Source: an uncultured Clostridia bacterium
GTDB taxonomy: Bacteria > Bacillota > Clostridia > Oscillospirales > CAG-272
NCBI GenBank assembly: GCA_945949385.1
Contig: CAMFEL010000122.1
Span: forward strand, 1-5,739
Direction of reading: 5' to 3'
DNA length: 5,739 bases
The position numbers were made by a program, and so were the translations under genes. The first letter of the stretch is position 1. Every line of letters begins with the position of its first letter. A model generated the notes under the pieces. That model saw nothing but the letters and a program-made list of their open reading frames with translations. It did no database searches and had not been told where the DNA came from. Positions 1 through 4,628 of this stretch are shown piece after piece.

Positions 1-14
1 ACCACTTCTAAGCA

Positions 15-42
15 AAAAAGTCCGGAATTTTCCGGACTTTTT
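15..42. terminator. Bidirectional hairpin terminator
   Basis: A perfect 13-bp palindromic stem (15-27 with 30-42) has a GTCCGG core flanked by A and T runs, so either strand yields a GC-rich stem followed by U residues (five on plus, six on minus at 19-14). On the minus strand it lies downstream of the micropeptide gene at 104-208. On the plus strand it would end an unseen gene left of the window. Seen directly; function is inferred from form. Confidence 0.8.
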
Positions 43-52
43 CGACAGGCTG

Positions 53-79
53 AAAGCGAGCCATGGGCTCGCTTTTTTT
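53..79 (+). terminator. Rho-independent terminator, tandem with the previous one
   Basis: A 10-bp stem (53-62 with 66-75, core GCGAGCC/GGCTCGC) has a 3-base loop and is followed by seven T residues (73-79) on the plus strand, a classic intrinsic terminator. On the minus strand only three T follow, so it is weaker there and minus transcripts probably end at the 15-42 hairpin. The gene it serves on the plus strand is outside the window. Confidence 0.75.
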
Positions 80-103
80 ATATTATCGCTTATTATCGCG
101 TAC

Positions 104-208
104 TCAGCCGCGGCAGAAGCAGCCGTTGCAAACGCCGAAGACGATAAGCAGGGCGATGATTATAAGCCATACAACCTCGTTTTGGAAAAGATCGCAGAAG
201 CAGTTCAT
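104..208 (-). CDS. Cysteine-rich single-pass membrane micropeptide (34 aa), function unknown
   Basis: A 34-codon minus-strand frame opens with ATG at 208-206 and ends with TGA at 106-104. An AAAGGA Shine-Dalgarno lies about 8 bases upstream (around 213-219). The peptide starts MNCFCDLFQN, continues with a hydrophobic stretch of about 15 residues (V12-V26, VVWLIIIALLIVFGV) and ends CNGCFCRG. Five of 34 residues are cysteine (C3, C5, C27, C30, C32), arranged as CxC before the helix and CxxCxC after it, so thiols sit at both membrane faces. The good ribosome site, the clean start-helix-tail architecture and the two terminators just downstream make it a credible gene although it is very short. 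It is divergent from a heavy-metal operon, which could hint at a metal or redox role, but that is speculation. I know no named family for it, though small Cys-rich hydrophobic peptides are common in Clostridia. Confidence 0.72.
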   Translation of the reverse strand: MNCFCDLFQNEVVWLIIIALLIVFGVCNGCFCRG

Positions 209-238
209 AGTATTTTCCTTTCGTCGTATATTTTTGTC

Positions 239-271
239 GGACCGAAGTCCTATCCGGAGCTTTCAGGCTCC
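239..271 (-). other. Two small hairpins in the probable 5' leader of the micropeptide gene
   Basis: Read on the minus strand, GGAGC-(CTGAAA)-GCTCC (271-256) is followed by GGAC-(TTCG)-GTCC (250-239). The second has the C(UUCG)G closing arrangement known to be an unusually stable RNA tetraloop. They end about 30 bases before the start codon at 208, so they would lie in the 5' untranslated leader if transcription starts further right. No U-run follows, so they do not look like an attenuator. A possible stabilising or regulatory role is inferred. Confidence 0.4.
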
Positions 272-290
272 ACTATAAATATATGTGAAG

Positions 291-319
291 CGGGCGTAAT
301 GTGTGCGCCCGTTTGTTTT
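291..319 (+). other. Weak hairpin followed by a T-rich run
   Basis: CGGGCG (291-296) pairs with CGCCCG (306-311) around a 9-base loop, followed by TTTGTTTT on the plus strand. The form resembles a weak terminator, but no plus-strand gene lies just upstream, since two terminators at 15-79 already close that side. It may simply be structure in the divergent intergenic region. Apart from this and the two hairpins above, bases 209-360 show nothing I can name. Confidence 0.25.
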
Positions 320-360
320 CGACAGGGGTAAGAAATTTTTGCGGTTTTTTGAAAAACATA

Positions 361-389
361 TTGACATATTCATGCAAAGCCGATATAAT
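361..389 (+). promoter_or_regulatory. Sigma-A promoter of the metal-resistance operon
   Basis: A full-consensus -35 TTGACA (361-366) and a full-consensus -10 TATAAT (384-389) are separated by exactly 17 bases. Transcription should start near 396, inside the inverted repeat at 391-416, leaving a leader of about 50 bases before the regulator gene. Such a strong promoter is expected to need a repressor, which the first gene of the operon supplies. Confidence 0.93.
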
Positions 390-390
390 G

Positions 391-416
391 AACATATGAA
401 CAGTTGCTCATTTGTT
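391..416. promoter_or_regulatory. ArsR/SmtB-type 12-2-12 operator
   Basis: AACATATGAACA (391-402), a 2-base centre GT, and TGCTCATTTGTT (405-416) form an imperfect inverted repeat with 10 of 12 positions matching. The TGAAC/GCTCA inner part and 12-2-12 geometry are the known layout of operators bound by SmtB, CzrA and CadC-type repressors. It begins one base after the -10 hexamer and covers the predicted start site, so bound repressor would block transcription, giving autoregulation of the whole operon. Binding itself is inferred. Confidence 0.8.
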
Positions 417-444
417 TTAGACTGAGATAGGAAAGGTAAATTGC

Positions 445-792
445 ATGGAAGAACGTGACAAAGTGCAAAAAGAGCACGGCGACGACTTTGAAGGCGTACG
501 CGAGTCTTTGCCCGATGACGAGACCTTGTATGACCTGGCGGAGCTTTATAAAATTTTCGGAGATACCACAAGGGTAAAAATCCTATATATTCTGTTTACG
601 GGAGAAATGTGCGTTCAGCATATTTCGGAGCTTTTGTCCGTGTCCCAGTCCGCGGTGTCGCATCAGCTTAGAATTCTTAAAGGTGCGCGCCTCGTCCGTT
701 TCCGCCGGGACGGAAAGACGGTTTACTATTCTTTGGCGGACGACCATGTGCGCGAGATTATCGAGTGCGGCATGGAACATATTCTTGAGTAA
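445..792 (+). CDS. ArsR/SmtB-family metal-sensing transcriptional repressor
   Basis: A 115-residue winged-helix repressor that should bind the operator at 391-416 and release it when metal binds. The ATG at 445 has AGGAAAGG 8 bases upstream. The core contains the family's FGDTTRVKIL stretch (38-47), a recognition helix SVSQSAVSHQLRIL (65-78) and a wing with DGKTVYYSL (89-97). The alpha-5 sensing motif D-x-H-x10-H-x2-E is intact as D99, H101, H112 and E115 (the last residue), matching the zinc site of SmtB and CzrA. The alpha-3 site is reduced: where CadC-like proteins have CVC, this one has C56-V-Q58-H59, so only one cysteine remains, and there is no N-terminal cysteine pair. It therefore looks like a zinc-type sensor rather than a Cd/Pb thiolate sensor. 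It is the first gene of the operon, 22 bases ahead of the HMA gene. The exact name (czrA, smtB or cadC-like) cannot be fixed here. Confidence 0.93.
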   Translation: MEERDKVQKEHGDDFEGVRESLPDDETLYDLAELYKIFGDTTRVKILYILFTGEMCVQHISELLSVSQSAVSHQLRILKGARLVRFRRDGKTVYYSLADDHVREIIECGMEHILE

Positions 793-814
793 ATAATTTT
801 TCGGAGGAAAAATC

Positions 815-1036
815 ATGACTAAAATTTTTAAGCTTTCGGATATCGACTGCCCCGTGTGCGCGGGCAAGGTACAGGATGCGGTTGCCGCAATTGACGGAGT
901 AAAAAGCGCAAGAGTCGATTTTCTTGTGCTGAAACTGACCGTTGAAGCCGAGGAAAAAGATTTTCCGAAGCTTATGAAGGCGATCAAAAAAGCAGTCAGA
1001 AGCGTTGAGCCCGACTGCGACCTTGAAGAAGCGTAA
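815..1036 (+). CDS. Stand-alone heavy-metal-associated (HMA) domain protein
   Basis: A 73-residue single-domain protein with the ferredoxin-like HMA fold expected from its pattern: beta strand IFKLSDI, metal-binding loop D11-C12-P-V-C15, then GKVQDAVAAIDGVKSARVDF and a second half ending in the EPDCDLEEA tail. Two cysteines, C12 and C15, form the CxxC site and C68 lies near the end. The sequence resembles the N-terminal metal-binding domain of CadA-type ATPases more than copper chaperones such as CopZ. The ATG at 815 has GGAGG (803-807) at 7 bases. It sits between the regulator and an ATPase that lacks its own N-terminal HMA domain, so it probably supplies that domain in trans, delivering or sensing Zn/Cd. 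It shares reading frame with the ATPase (see findings), so it could also be the separated N-terminus of a once-fused protein. Confidence 0.9.
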   Translation: MTKIFKLSDIDCPVCAGKVQDAVAAIDGVKSARVDFLVLKLTVEAEEKDFPKLMKAIKKAVRSVEPDCDLEEA

Positions 1037-1054
1037 TTCCGAAAAAAAGCAGAA

Positions 1055-1096
1055 GCGCCTGTCTCCTGCCGTAATTTCGGCGGGAGGAAACGGCGC
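1055..1096 (+). other. Intergenic mRNA hairpin enclosing a Shine-Dalgarno-like GGGAGG
   Basis: A 9-bp stem with one G-U pair (1063-1071 with 1078-1086, loop TAATTT) is stacked on an outer 5-bp stem GCGCC/GGCGC (1055-1059 with 1092-1096) across a small internal loop. It lies 18 bases after the HMA stop codon. The only strong ribosome-binding match before the ATPase, GGGAGG (1082-1087), is buried in its 3' arm. No U-run follows, so it is not a terminator. It may control ATPase translation, set mRNA processing or ratio between the two products. The structure is visible; its role is inferred. Confidence 0.6.
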
Positions 1097-1111
1097 GGTA
1101 TAACGGTGAAA

Positions 1112-2950
1112 ATGAAAAGAATTAAGTTTACAAAAGTGCAAAAAAAGCGGCTCCTTTCCATTGCTTCGGGAGCCGTACTCTTTGCCGCAGGCGGCATATG
1201 CCGCCTGCTTGATGCACAGCTTTGCTCCGACATACTGTTTGCCGCAGCGGGTCTTGCGGCGGGTCTTATGTGTATCGTCAGAGCGTTTCGGGGCATTGCC
1301 CGCGGCGTGTTTTTTGACGAAAATACGCTGATGACCATTGCGGCGGTAGGTGCCGTTTGCCTCGGCGAATACCCCGAATGCGCGGCGGTGATGATACTTT
1401 ATCAGGTGGGTGAGCTATTTCAGTCTGTTGCCGTGGGTCGGTCCCGACGCGCTATCAGCGAGCTCAGCAAGCTGTGCCCCGACAGCGCCCGCGTACTTCA
1501 GCCTGACGGAAGCTATAAGGAGACAGCCGCGTCGGATGTAAATAGTGGAGACACGGTGCAGATAAGGGCGGGGGAGAGAATCCCCGCCGACTGCCGTATC
1601 TGTGAGGGTGTTACGGATATTGACACCTCGCCCGTTACGGGAGAAAGTGTGCCCGGAGGCGCAGGCGTGGGTGATGAAATATATTCGGGATGTATCAATA
1701 TGAGCGGCACGGTGCTGGCAGAGGTTTTGAAACGCGCCGAGGACAGCGCCGCGGGACGCATCCTTAAGCTTACGGAGACCGCGGGAGACAGAAAAACGCG
1801 CTCCGAAGCCTTTATTACCCGTTTTGCAAAGGTTTATACCCCTTTGGTGGCGCTGCTTGCGGCGGCTGTGGCTCTTCTCGTTCCGCTGTTTATACAGATA
1901 TTCGGCGGTCCCTCTTTTTCCGAGACCTTCCCCGACTGGAGCCGCAGAGCGCTGTCAATGCTTGTGATCTCCTGTCCCTGCGCTCTTGTCATATCGGTGC
2001 CGCTGGGGTATTTCTGCGGTCTCGGCAGCGCCTCGAAAAAGGGAATACTTATTAAGGGCAGCACCTATGTGGACACGCTGGCGCGTGTTGACACAGCCGT
2101 TTTTGACAAGACGGGAACGCTTACAAAGGGTACTCTTTCAGTGGACCGCACGGAAGTTTTTGACGGCGGTGACGCCGCTTCAATTCTCAGACTTGCGGCG
2201 GGAGCGGAGCAGACCTCCTCCCACCCCATAGCAAGGGCGATATGTACGGCTGCCGGGGAGATCCCCCCGGCTTCCGATATATCCGAGACCTCCGGCGTGG
2301 GTGTTGAAGCCACGGTGGAGGGAATACGAGTCTGTGTGTGTCGCCCTATGCACTCTGTGGAGGGTACGGCGGTGGAAGTCAAGGCAGACGGAAAAAATGT
2401 GGGATATGTTTATCTTTCCGACACGGTAAAGCCCAGCGCAGCTCCCGCGCTCAGAGAACTGAGGGAGCAGGGAGTAGCAAATACTGTCATGCTTACGGGC
2501 GACAACGAATCGGCGGCCGGGAAGGTGGCGTCGGAAGTGGGAATAGACACCGTATACGCTTCACTTATGCCGGAGGAAAAGTTTGAAAAGATAGAAGAGC
2601 TTTGCGCCGACGGCTGTGTAATGTATGCGGGTGACGGCATAAACGATTCGCCCTCCCTTGCCCGCGCAGATGTGGGCGTGGCAATGGGCGCCCTCGGCAG
2701 CGGCGCCGCCATAGAAGCGGCTGATGTGGTGCTGATGGGCGGCGATATGACCGCCCTTGCAAAGGCAAAGCGGCTTGCGCGGAGCACCGTGCGCACAGTC
2801 AAGGCAAACATTGTAATATCCCTTGCGGTAAAATTGGCGGTTCTTGTCCTTGCTGCCTTTGACATTGTGGGTATGTGGGCGGCGGTGGCAGCCGATGTGG
2901 GGGTGTGCATACTCTGCGTAAGCAACTCTGTCAGCCTGCTCAGAAAATAA
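1112..2950 (+). CDS. cadA: P1B-2-type Zn2+/Cd2+/Pb2+-exporting P-type ATPase (CadA/ZntA-like)
   Basis: A 612-residue inner-membrane pump that should export divalent soft metals at the cost of ATP. Eight hydrophobic helices are readable (about 14-32, 39-59, 71-86, 89-108, 243-266, 280-304, 567-587, 589-610). Motifs in order are actuator TGES (176-179), transmembrane CPC (288-290, in SCPCALVISVPLG), phosphorylated D332 of DKTGTLT, nucleotide-binding H371-P372, TGDN (462-465) and GDGINDSP (507-514). K574 in helix 7 and D595 (DVG) in helix 8 complete the P1B-2 signature, which separates it from copper pumps. It lacks an N-terminal HMA domain, which the preceding gene encodes separately. I chose ATG 1112 because GGTGA (1105-1109) fits the 16S tail at proper spacing; GTG 1106 is possible and adds two residues. 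GGGAGG at 1082-1087 is too distant and buried in a hairpin. It is the last gene of the regulator-HMA-ATPase operon. Metal choice among Zn, Cd and Pb cannot be settled from sequence. Confidence 0.95.
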   Translation: MKRIKFTKVQKKRLLSIASGAVLFAAGGICRLLDAQLCSDILFAAAGLAAGLMCIVRAFRGIARGVFFDENTLMTIAAVGAVCLGEYPECAAVMILYQVGELFQSVAVGRSRRAISELSKLCPDSARVLQPDGSYKETAASDVNSGDTVQIRAGERIPADCRICEGVTDIDTSPVTGESVPGGAGVGDEIYSGCINMSGTVLAEVLKRAEDSAAGRILKLTETAGDRKTRSEAFITRFAKVYTPLVALLAAAVALLVPLFIQIFGGPSFSETFPDWSRRALSMLVISCPCALVISVPLGYFCGLGSASKKGILIKGSTYVDTLARVDTAVFDKTGTLTKGTLSVDRTEVFDGGDAASILRLAAGAEQTSSHPIARAICTAAGEIPPASDISETSGVGVEATVEGIRVCVCRPMHSVEGTAVEVKADGKNVGYVYLSDTVKPSAAPALRELREQGVANTVMLTGDNESAAGKVASEVGIDTVYASLMPEEKFEKIEELCADGCVMYAGDGINDSPSLARADVGVAMGALGSGAAIEAADVVLMGGDMTALAKAKRLARSTVRTVKANIVISLAVKLAVLVLAAFDIVGMWAAVAADVGVCILCVSNSVSLLRK

Positions 2951-2970
2951 TCGGAAAATGAATAAAAATT

Positions 2971-3009
2971 ACGCCGTTTGTCGGAATACTCTCCGGCAAA
3001 CGGCGTTTT
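2971..3009. terminator. Strong bidirectional terminator shared by convergent genes
   Basis: A 15-bp stem with one G-U pair (2971-2985 with 2992-3006, core CGCCGTTTG/CAAACGGCG) has a 6-base loop. On the plus strand it ends in TTTTAAT after the ATPase stop at 2950. On the minus strand it is followed by AATTTTTATT (2970-2961) and lies 27 bases past the stop of the minus-strand gene 3033-3623. It thus ends both convergent transcripts. Confidence 0.92.
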
Positions 3010-3032
3010 AATATTCTTAATCCTGTTTGGCT

Positions 3033-3623
3033 TTATTCGGCTTCAAGCGCATTTTTCTCGTTTTTATCGGGTTTGTATGTCTTGAAACTGTTCTCGGGGC
3101 CGTGCAGACGCAGACCTTCGGTATCCGCCTCGGGATACTGCACCTCGTCGCTTATGAGAAACAGGTAAAGCTCGTCGTCATTGTCGATCTCAACACCGTT
3201 AAATGCAACGCGAACGTAATTATAGCGGTATTTTTCGGCAGTGTCCAGTACCGTGCCCTCCGCTATTACCGTGCCGTCGACGTCCCGCAGCTCCCATGCG
3301 TAGTTTTCCGGTATGCTGCCCAGCATATAGCGCTCCGGCAGGCTGTCGTTATAGCGCGCCGTAAGCTGCAGCTCTTTTTCTTCGGGGGCGTAGACCATGG
3401 CATACGCGCTGTAATAGCCGTCGGAGCTTATTTCCTCCGCAGGCCTGTGGGTGAGAAAAGCGCCGCTGCCATCTTCGGCATATGCTGTTTTCGCCGCATC
3501 TGTGGGATATATGTCGGACAGAGTCCTTGAGTCCTTCAGCATAAAAATGCGCAGAATTACTGCCGCCATAAATACGATAAACAGGGCGGCAAATATGAAC
3601 TTTACGACTTTTCCGATTTTCAT
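3033..3623 (-). CDS. Membrane-anchored extracytoplasmic protein of unknown function
   Basis: A 196-residue protein whose family I do not recognise. The ATG at 3623-3621 has GGAGG (3634-3630) at 6 bases and its own promoter upstream. The N-terminus is basic (MKIGKVVK) followed by one hydrophobic helix at about 8-29 and no cysteine, so it is a signal anchor rather than a lipoprotein. The remainder (30-196) is hydrophilic, acidic, rich in tyrosine and lacks cysteine, with alternating patterns that suggest beta strands (for example KELQLTARYN at 83-92, YAWELRDVDGTVIAEGTVL at 108-126, YNYVRVAFNGVEI at 134-146, ELYLFLISDEV at 151-161). A positive-inside reading puts this domain outside the cell. 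A small beta-sandwich or binding domain is a guess only. It is monocistronic, convergent with the metal operon and divergent from yceD, and shows no obvious link to either. Confidence 0.82.
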   Translation of the reverse strand: MKIGKVVKFIFAALFIVFMAAVILRIFMLKDSRTLSDIYPTDAAKTAYAEDGSGAFLTHRPAEEISSDGYYSAYAMVYAPEEKELQLTARYNDSLPERYMLGSIPENYAWELRDVDGTVIAEGTVLDTAEKYRYNYVRVAFNGVEIDNDDELYLFLISDEVQYPEADTEGLRLHGPENSFKTYKPDKNEKNALEAE

Positions 3624-3663
3624 AAACGGCCTCCGTCTTTTTCATTCGGTTGATCACAGCATA

Positions 3664-3692
3664 ATTATAGCAAAAGCCCGCGTTCTGTTCAA
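3664..3692 (-). promoter_or_regulatory. Sigma-A promoter of the minus-strand membrane protein gene
   Basis: On the minus strand, -35 TTGAAC (3692-3687; 4 of 6 bases match consensus) and consensus -10 TATAAT (3669-3664) are 17 bases apart. The start near 3657 would give a leader of about 33 bases to the ATG at 3623. The promoter is divergent from, and about 40 bases away from, the yceD promoter. Confidence 0.82.
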
Positions 3693-3731
3693 TAGCCTTT
3701 TCAAAAGACATAAATTATTTTCATTTTGGGA

Positions 3732-3760
3732 TTGACAAGTCGGTGCCTTGTATGTATAAT
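3732..3760 (+). promoter_or_regulatory. Sigma-A promoter of the yceD-rpmF unit
   Basis: Full-consensus TTGACA (3732-3737) and TATAAT (3755-3760) lie 17 bases apart. The start near 3767 gives a leader of about 36 bases to the yceD ATG at 3803. No operator-like repeat is evident, consistent with constitutive expression. Confidence 0.92.
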
Positions 3761-3802
3761 ATTTAGTTGCAGGCGTTATCTTTGCACGAAAGGCGGGGTT
3801 GT

Positions 3803-4330
3803 ATGAAACTTGACCTTACTGCTTTGCTGAATAAGAGAATGCCGAAAGCAGACTTTGACTTTACCGTCGATCCTTCCTCTGTTGAGGGCGCTGCCGGATT
3901 TCCTGAGGATATCGCTTTGACGGGGGATATCAGGGTGTGCGGCAGTATTACCGACAACAACGGCTATATGGCTCTGGAGGCAACGGTCAGCGCAGATTAC
4001 AAAACCGTATGCGACAGATGCCTGAAAGGGCTTACGGGGCATATTGAATTCCCCTTCGGGCGAATCGTCAGAGTATCCGCGTCGGAAGACGGCGGGGAGG
4101 ACGAGGACGAGCTTTTGTATGTGTCTGAGGGCGGGATCGATTTTGACCGCGATGTTATTGAGGAGCTGTCTCTCGAGCTTCCCATATATCATCTGTGCTC
4201 GGAGGACTGCCCGGGTCTGTGTCCCGTCTGCGGAAAGCGTCTTGACGGCTCATGCGTTTGCGAAAAAACAAAGGAAACCGATCCGAGAATGGAAACTTTC
4301 CGAAAACTACTTGATAAAATGAAAGAGTAG
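3803..4330 (+). CDS. yceD: YceD/DUF177-family protein, 23S rRNA accumulation factor-like
   Basis: A 175-residue cytoplasmic protein of the DUF177 (YceD) family, found next to rpmF in most bacteria. Members have been linked to 23S rRNA accumulation in E. coli and chloroplasts; the mechanism is unclear. The N-terminal half opens with MKLDLTALLNKR and has VCDRCL (C70, C73). An acidic run (about 96-103, DGGEDEDE) precedes the conserved C-terminal block C132-SED-C136-PGL-C140-PV-C143-GKRLDGS-C151-V-C153, then DPRMETFRKLLDKM, which is the family's recognisable signature. The eight cysteines suggest zinc sites, as in many Gram-positive members. I placed the start at ATG 3803 because AAAGGCGGGG (3789-3798) precedes it; an in-frame TTG at 3767 sits on the predicted transcription start and has no ribosome site. 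Its last codons contain the rpmF promoter. Usual partner plsX is not downstream. Confidence 0.93.
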   Translation: MKLDLTALLNKRMPKADFDFTVDPSSVEGAAGFPEDIALTGDIRVCGSITDNNGYMALEATVSADYKTVCDRCLKGLTGHIEFPFGRIVRVSASEDGGEDEDELLYVSEGGIDFDRDVIEELSLELPIYHLCSEDCPGLCPVCGKRLDGSCVCEKTKETDPRMETFRKLLDKMKE

Positions 4331-4339
4331 TTGTATAAT
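4311..4339 (+). promoter_or_regulatory. Internal promoter for rpmF
   Basis: TTGATA (4311-4316, one mismatch in the -35) and consensus TATAAT (4334-4339) are separated by 17 bases and straddle the yceD stop codon. The start near 4346 would give a leader of about 40 bases to rpmF. A second TATAAT (4344-4349) lacks a matching -35. This would allow L32 to be made in excess of YceD, as a ribosomal protein requires. Confidence 0.75.
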
Positions 4340-4385
4340 TAAGTATAATCAATTTTTTCTTTAATGTTTCAAGGAGGTGTGTTCG

Positions 4386-4571
4386 ATGGCAGTACCGAAG
4401 AGAAAAGTATCCAAGGCACGCAGAGACAAGAGACGCTCCAGTGTCGAGAAGCTGTCAATGCCCGGTATGGTTAAATGCCCCAACTGCGGCGAGTACAATC
4501 TGGCTCACAGAGTATGCAGCGCTTGCGGCTTCTATGACGGCAAGCAGGTAATCGCAAAGGAAGAAGCGTAA
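4386..4571 (+). CDS. rpmF: 50S ribosomal protein L32, zinc-ribbon (C+) form
   Basis: A 61-residue L32 of the large ribosomal subunit. The N-terminus MAVPKRKVSKARRDKRRS is the classic L32 opening, rich in lysine and arginine, and the C-terminal half carries the four-cysteine zinc ribbon C31-PN-C34 ... C44-SA-C47-GFYDG. All four cysteines are present, so it is the zinc-binding C+ paralogue rather than the zinc-free form that some bacteria induce under zinc limitation. The ATG at 4386 follows AAGGAGGTGT (4371-4380) at 8 bases, an excellent ribosome site; the upstream in-frame GTG at 4377 is inside that site and is not used. Co-transcribed with yceD and also driven by its own promoter at 4311-4339. 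A hairpin terminator follows 12 bases after the stop. Length and motifs are normal for the family. Confidence 0.98.
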   Translation: MAVPKRKVSKARRDKRRSSVEKLSMPGMVKCPNCGEYNLAHRVCSACGFYDGKQVIAKEEA

Positions 4572-4583
4572 ACTTAAAACAAA

Positions 4584-4616
4584 AAGACCGCCGTTGTGCG
4601 GTCTTGCGTTCTTTTT
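4584..4616 (+). terminator. Terminator or attenuator after rpmF
   Basis: An 8-bp stem AAGACCGC/GCGGTCTT (4584-4591 with 4598-4605), loop CGTTGT, is followed by GCGTTCTTTTT, where the U-run begins 7 bases after the stem. This displaced U-run suggests partial termination. The next gene starts at 4629 with no promoter in between, so readthrough here probably supplies its transcript. Confidence 0.7.
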
Positions 4617-4628
4617 GGGGGTATTTTT

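Noticed and set aside
63..278. 71-codon plus-strand open frame
   Set aside because: It starts inside the loop of a terminator hairpin, lacks a ribosome site and runs antisense to the better supported micropeptide.
583..1338. 251-codon minus-strand open frame
   Set aside because: It lies antisense to the regulator, HMA gene and start of the ATPase, whose motifs are unambiguous; it has no ribosome site or recognisable domain.
2410..2925. 171-codon minus-strand open frame
   Set aside because: Shadow of the ATPase phosphorylation and C-terminal region; low-complexity Ala/Ser/Thr composition and no start signals.
3767..3802. TTG start 12 codons upstream of the yceD ATG
   Set aside because: It coincides with the predicted transcription start and has no Shine-Dalgarno; the ATG at 3803 does and matches the usual N-terminus.
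4344..4349. Second TATAAT upstream of rpmF as a separate promoter
   Set aside because: The bases 17 upstream (GAAAGA) do not resemble a -35; the adjacent TATAAT at 4334 with TTGATA explains the region better.
4596..4628. GTG start for the membrane protein after rpmF
   Set aside because: It lies in the loop of the terminator hairpin with no ribosome site; the ATG at 4629 follows GGGGG at good spacing.
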